Positions 34,333 through 35,400 of a stretch of 35,400 nucleotides of DNA are shown piece after piece. How positions within the stretch are numbered: position 1 is the first letter of the stretch; every line of letters begins with the position of its first letter. Origin of the DNA: Bacteroides sp. SM23_62 (GTDB taxonomy: Bacteria; Bacteroidota; Bacteroidia; Bacteroidales; SM23-62). A program made the translations under genes and the position numbers. The notes beneath the pieces were generated by a model. The model had not been told where the DNA came from and did not search any database. It worked only from the letters and a program-made list of their open reading frames with translations. The stretch is from the NCBI GenBank assembly GCA_001303955.1, contig LJUP01000013.1, forward strand, positions 1 through 35,400, written 5' to 3'.

Positions 34333-35400
34333 ATGAAACCATTGATATTTACACACCTGTTAGCCATCATAGCCATGATGAATGTTTATTCACAGGCTTT
34401 GGATTTCACCGCTGTCAAGGCTGAAGTTGATTTTTCCAGGACGCTCCAGGATTGGGATGGATTCGGTTTTAATTATGTGGAAACCGCCCATAGTGCAGAT
34501 ATGAACACATTCAGACAGGAATATGGGGGATTCAGCCTGCTGGGAGATAAGGAAAAACGGGAGATCATTGATATGGTTTTCGGGGAGGATGGACTTAAAG
34601 TAGGACTCGTTAAGATGTTCCTGGGTTCCCTTCACCAGACAGAGGCCGATGGTCCCTTTGACCACCGTTATACCACTGAGAACATGAGGTTTTTTGTGCG
34701 CGAGGGACTCAAAACCACACGTGCCCGGGGAGGTGACCTGCAGATCATCACCACCCTTTACGGTCCCCCTGGTTTCATGACCAAACAGAAAGTCCACCGG
34801 GGCCGCGACCTGGATCCTGAATTCAAGGATGCCATGGCAGATTACATGGTGGACTGGGTAAAATTCCTGCGCGAAGAAGAGAACTTTCCCGTGAAATATT
34901 TATCTCTGCACAATGAAGGGGAGGACTGGAGACGGTGGAACCAGCAGGGTTTTACAGACCATGCGGGACATGATTACAACCTGTTCTGGCCACCCGATCA
35001 GGTCATGGAATTTGTAAAGCTTATGCCCAAAAAGCTGGAGGAATCGGGATTGGGAGATGTGGGGATTACCCCGGGGGAAACCAGCAACTGGTTCCGTTTC
35101 GGGACCTGGGGTTACGTAGAGGCCTTTCTTTTAGATCCAGCGGCTTTGAAGGAACTGGATCTGGTCACCAGTCATGGTTTTTACAATGGGAGGTATGGCC
35201 GGTGGTTCGGAGAACATAAATCTGCCGGTATTGACAGGCTGCGTGTGGAAAGACCTGAGCTGCATGCCTGGGTAACCTCGACCAGCTGGAGCAGGATGGA
35301 TGCATTCAATATTAAGGAGATGCACGGGAACATCTATACCGCAAAGGTCAATGCCATCATTCCGTGGGCAGGCATTCAGCGCCCCCCGCACTGGGTAGGA
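34333..35400 (+). CDS. Secreted GH30-like glycoside hydrolase (3'-partial)
   Basis: The frame is open from the ATG at 34333 to the window end (356 residues visible). It begins with a signal peptide (MKPLIFTHLLAIIAMMNVYS, cleavage near residue 20). Clan GH-A landmarks include WDGFGFNYVET near the start, TTLYGPPGFM (like the SPPxWM block of GH30) and the acid/base-type motif LSLHNEGED with Asn194-Glu195. Further on come LVTSHGFYNG and PELHAWVTSTSWS. At the position where the nucleophile glutamate of GH30 would be expected (WxTExS) the sequence is WVTSTSW, so either the nucleophile lies elsewhere beyond the window or the family differs. Extracellular or periplasmic glycan cleavage is likely; the exact family is uncertain. 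Confidence 0.7.
   Translation, partial: MKPLIFTHLLAIIAMMNVYSQALDFTAVKAEVDFSRTLQDWDGFGFNYVETAHSADMNTFRQEYGGFSLLGDKEKREIIDMVFGEDGLKVGLVKMFLGSLHQTEADGPFDHRYTTENMRFFVREGLKTTRARGGDLQIITTLYGPPGFMTKQKVHRGRDLDPEFKDAMADYMVDWVKFLREEENFPVKYLSLHNEGEDWRRWNQQGFTDHAGHDYNLFWPPDQVMEFVKLMPKKLEESGLGDVGITPGETSNWFRFGTWGYVEAFLLDPAALKELDLVTSHGFYNGRYGRWFGEHKSAGIDRLRVERPELHAWVTSTSWSRMDAFNIKEMHGNIYTAKVNAIIPWAGIQRPPHWVG

Noticed and set aside
34390-34797. 135-codon open frame on the minus strand at the right edge
   Set aside because: It lies wholly antisense to the GH30-like gene, which has a signal peptide and conserved motifs; the minus-strand product has no recognisable feature.
1-35400. tRNA, rRNA, CRISPR array, insertion sequence or prophage
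   Set aside because: No cloverleaf, repeat-spacer pattern, transposase or integrase motif, or terminal inverted repeats were seen; a dedicated RNA search was not possible by eye.

Overview
The window reads as chromosomal DNA of a Bacteroidota bacterium, most likely an environmental Bacteroidales/Marinilabiliales-type polysaccharide degrader; this is an inference from gene content, not from a marker gene. Supporting signs are FtsX-type orphan permeases with Bacteroidota-style ends, AraC regulators with a membrane-embedded N-terminal half, DUF2141 and HTH_34-type small proteins, S41 lipoproteins, GH95 and GH30-like secreted enzymes, Gfo/Idh/MocA oxidoreductases beside sugar isomerases, weak Shine-Dalgarno sequences and a TAnnTTTG-type promoter element. 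No rRNA, tRNA, CRISPR, phage or insertion sequence was seen. Coding density is high and no gene-free stretch exceeds about 220 bases.

Layout. (1) 1-5083, plus strand: the 3' part of a patatin/outer-membrane-barrel fusion, then amrS and amrB of the poorly understood AmmeMemoRadiSam system (joined by an ATGA overlap), a HEAT-like protein and a small lipoprotein. (2) 5167-5801: a UbiA-family prenyltransferase that loses homology halfway and ends early, followed by a clear intrinsic terminator. (3) 5828-8000: a Gfo/Idh/MocA oxidoreductase plus a sugar-phosphate-isomerase-like TIM barrel. (4) 8012-11278: an orphan FtsX/MacB-type permease, divergent from a glycerophosphodiester phosphodiesterase. 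(5) 11296-12240, minus: a six-helix membrane protein and a small winged-helix regulator behind a promoter that carries a palindrome. (6) 12331-18712, minus: an AraC-type membrane regulator, then an outer-membrane barrel, an MMPL/RND exporter, a LolA-like periplasmic protein and a DUF2141 protein, probably one envelope lipid-export operon. (7) 18934-23434, plus: a small acidic protein, an S41 protease lipoprotein and a large MscS-family channel. (8) 23502-26238: an NSS-family Na+ symporter, divergent from an ATPase gene whose start codon sits at the edge of a 14-bp-stem hairpin. (9) 26272-34169, minus: GntP permease, CRYL1-like sugar-acid/hydroxyacid dehydrogenase, cytoplasmic beta-propeller, zinc-type MDR dehydrogenase, Gfo/Idh/MocA oxidoreductase and, after a 119-base gap, a GH95 lipoprotein. 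(10) 34333-35400, plus: a secreted GH30-like glycosidase cut by the window end.

How the genes work together. The right-hand third looks like a carbohydrate-use locus: secreted GH95 and GH30-like enzymes outside, GntP bringing in a sugar acid, and a tightly packed set of NAD(P)-dependent oxidoreductases with a possible lactonase inside. The combination of a CRYL1-like enzyme, an MDR enzyme lacking all four structural-zinc cysteines and a cytoplasmic propeller is the best candidate here for an undescribed pathway. The amrS-amrB block without an adjacent amrA is a second candidate. All starts were judged by eye from family N-termini; alternatives are given where they matter.
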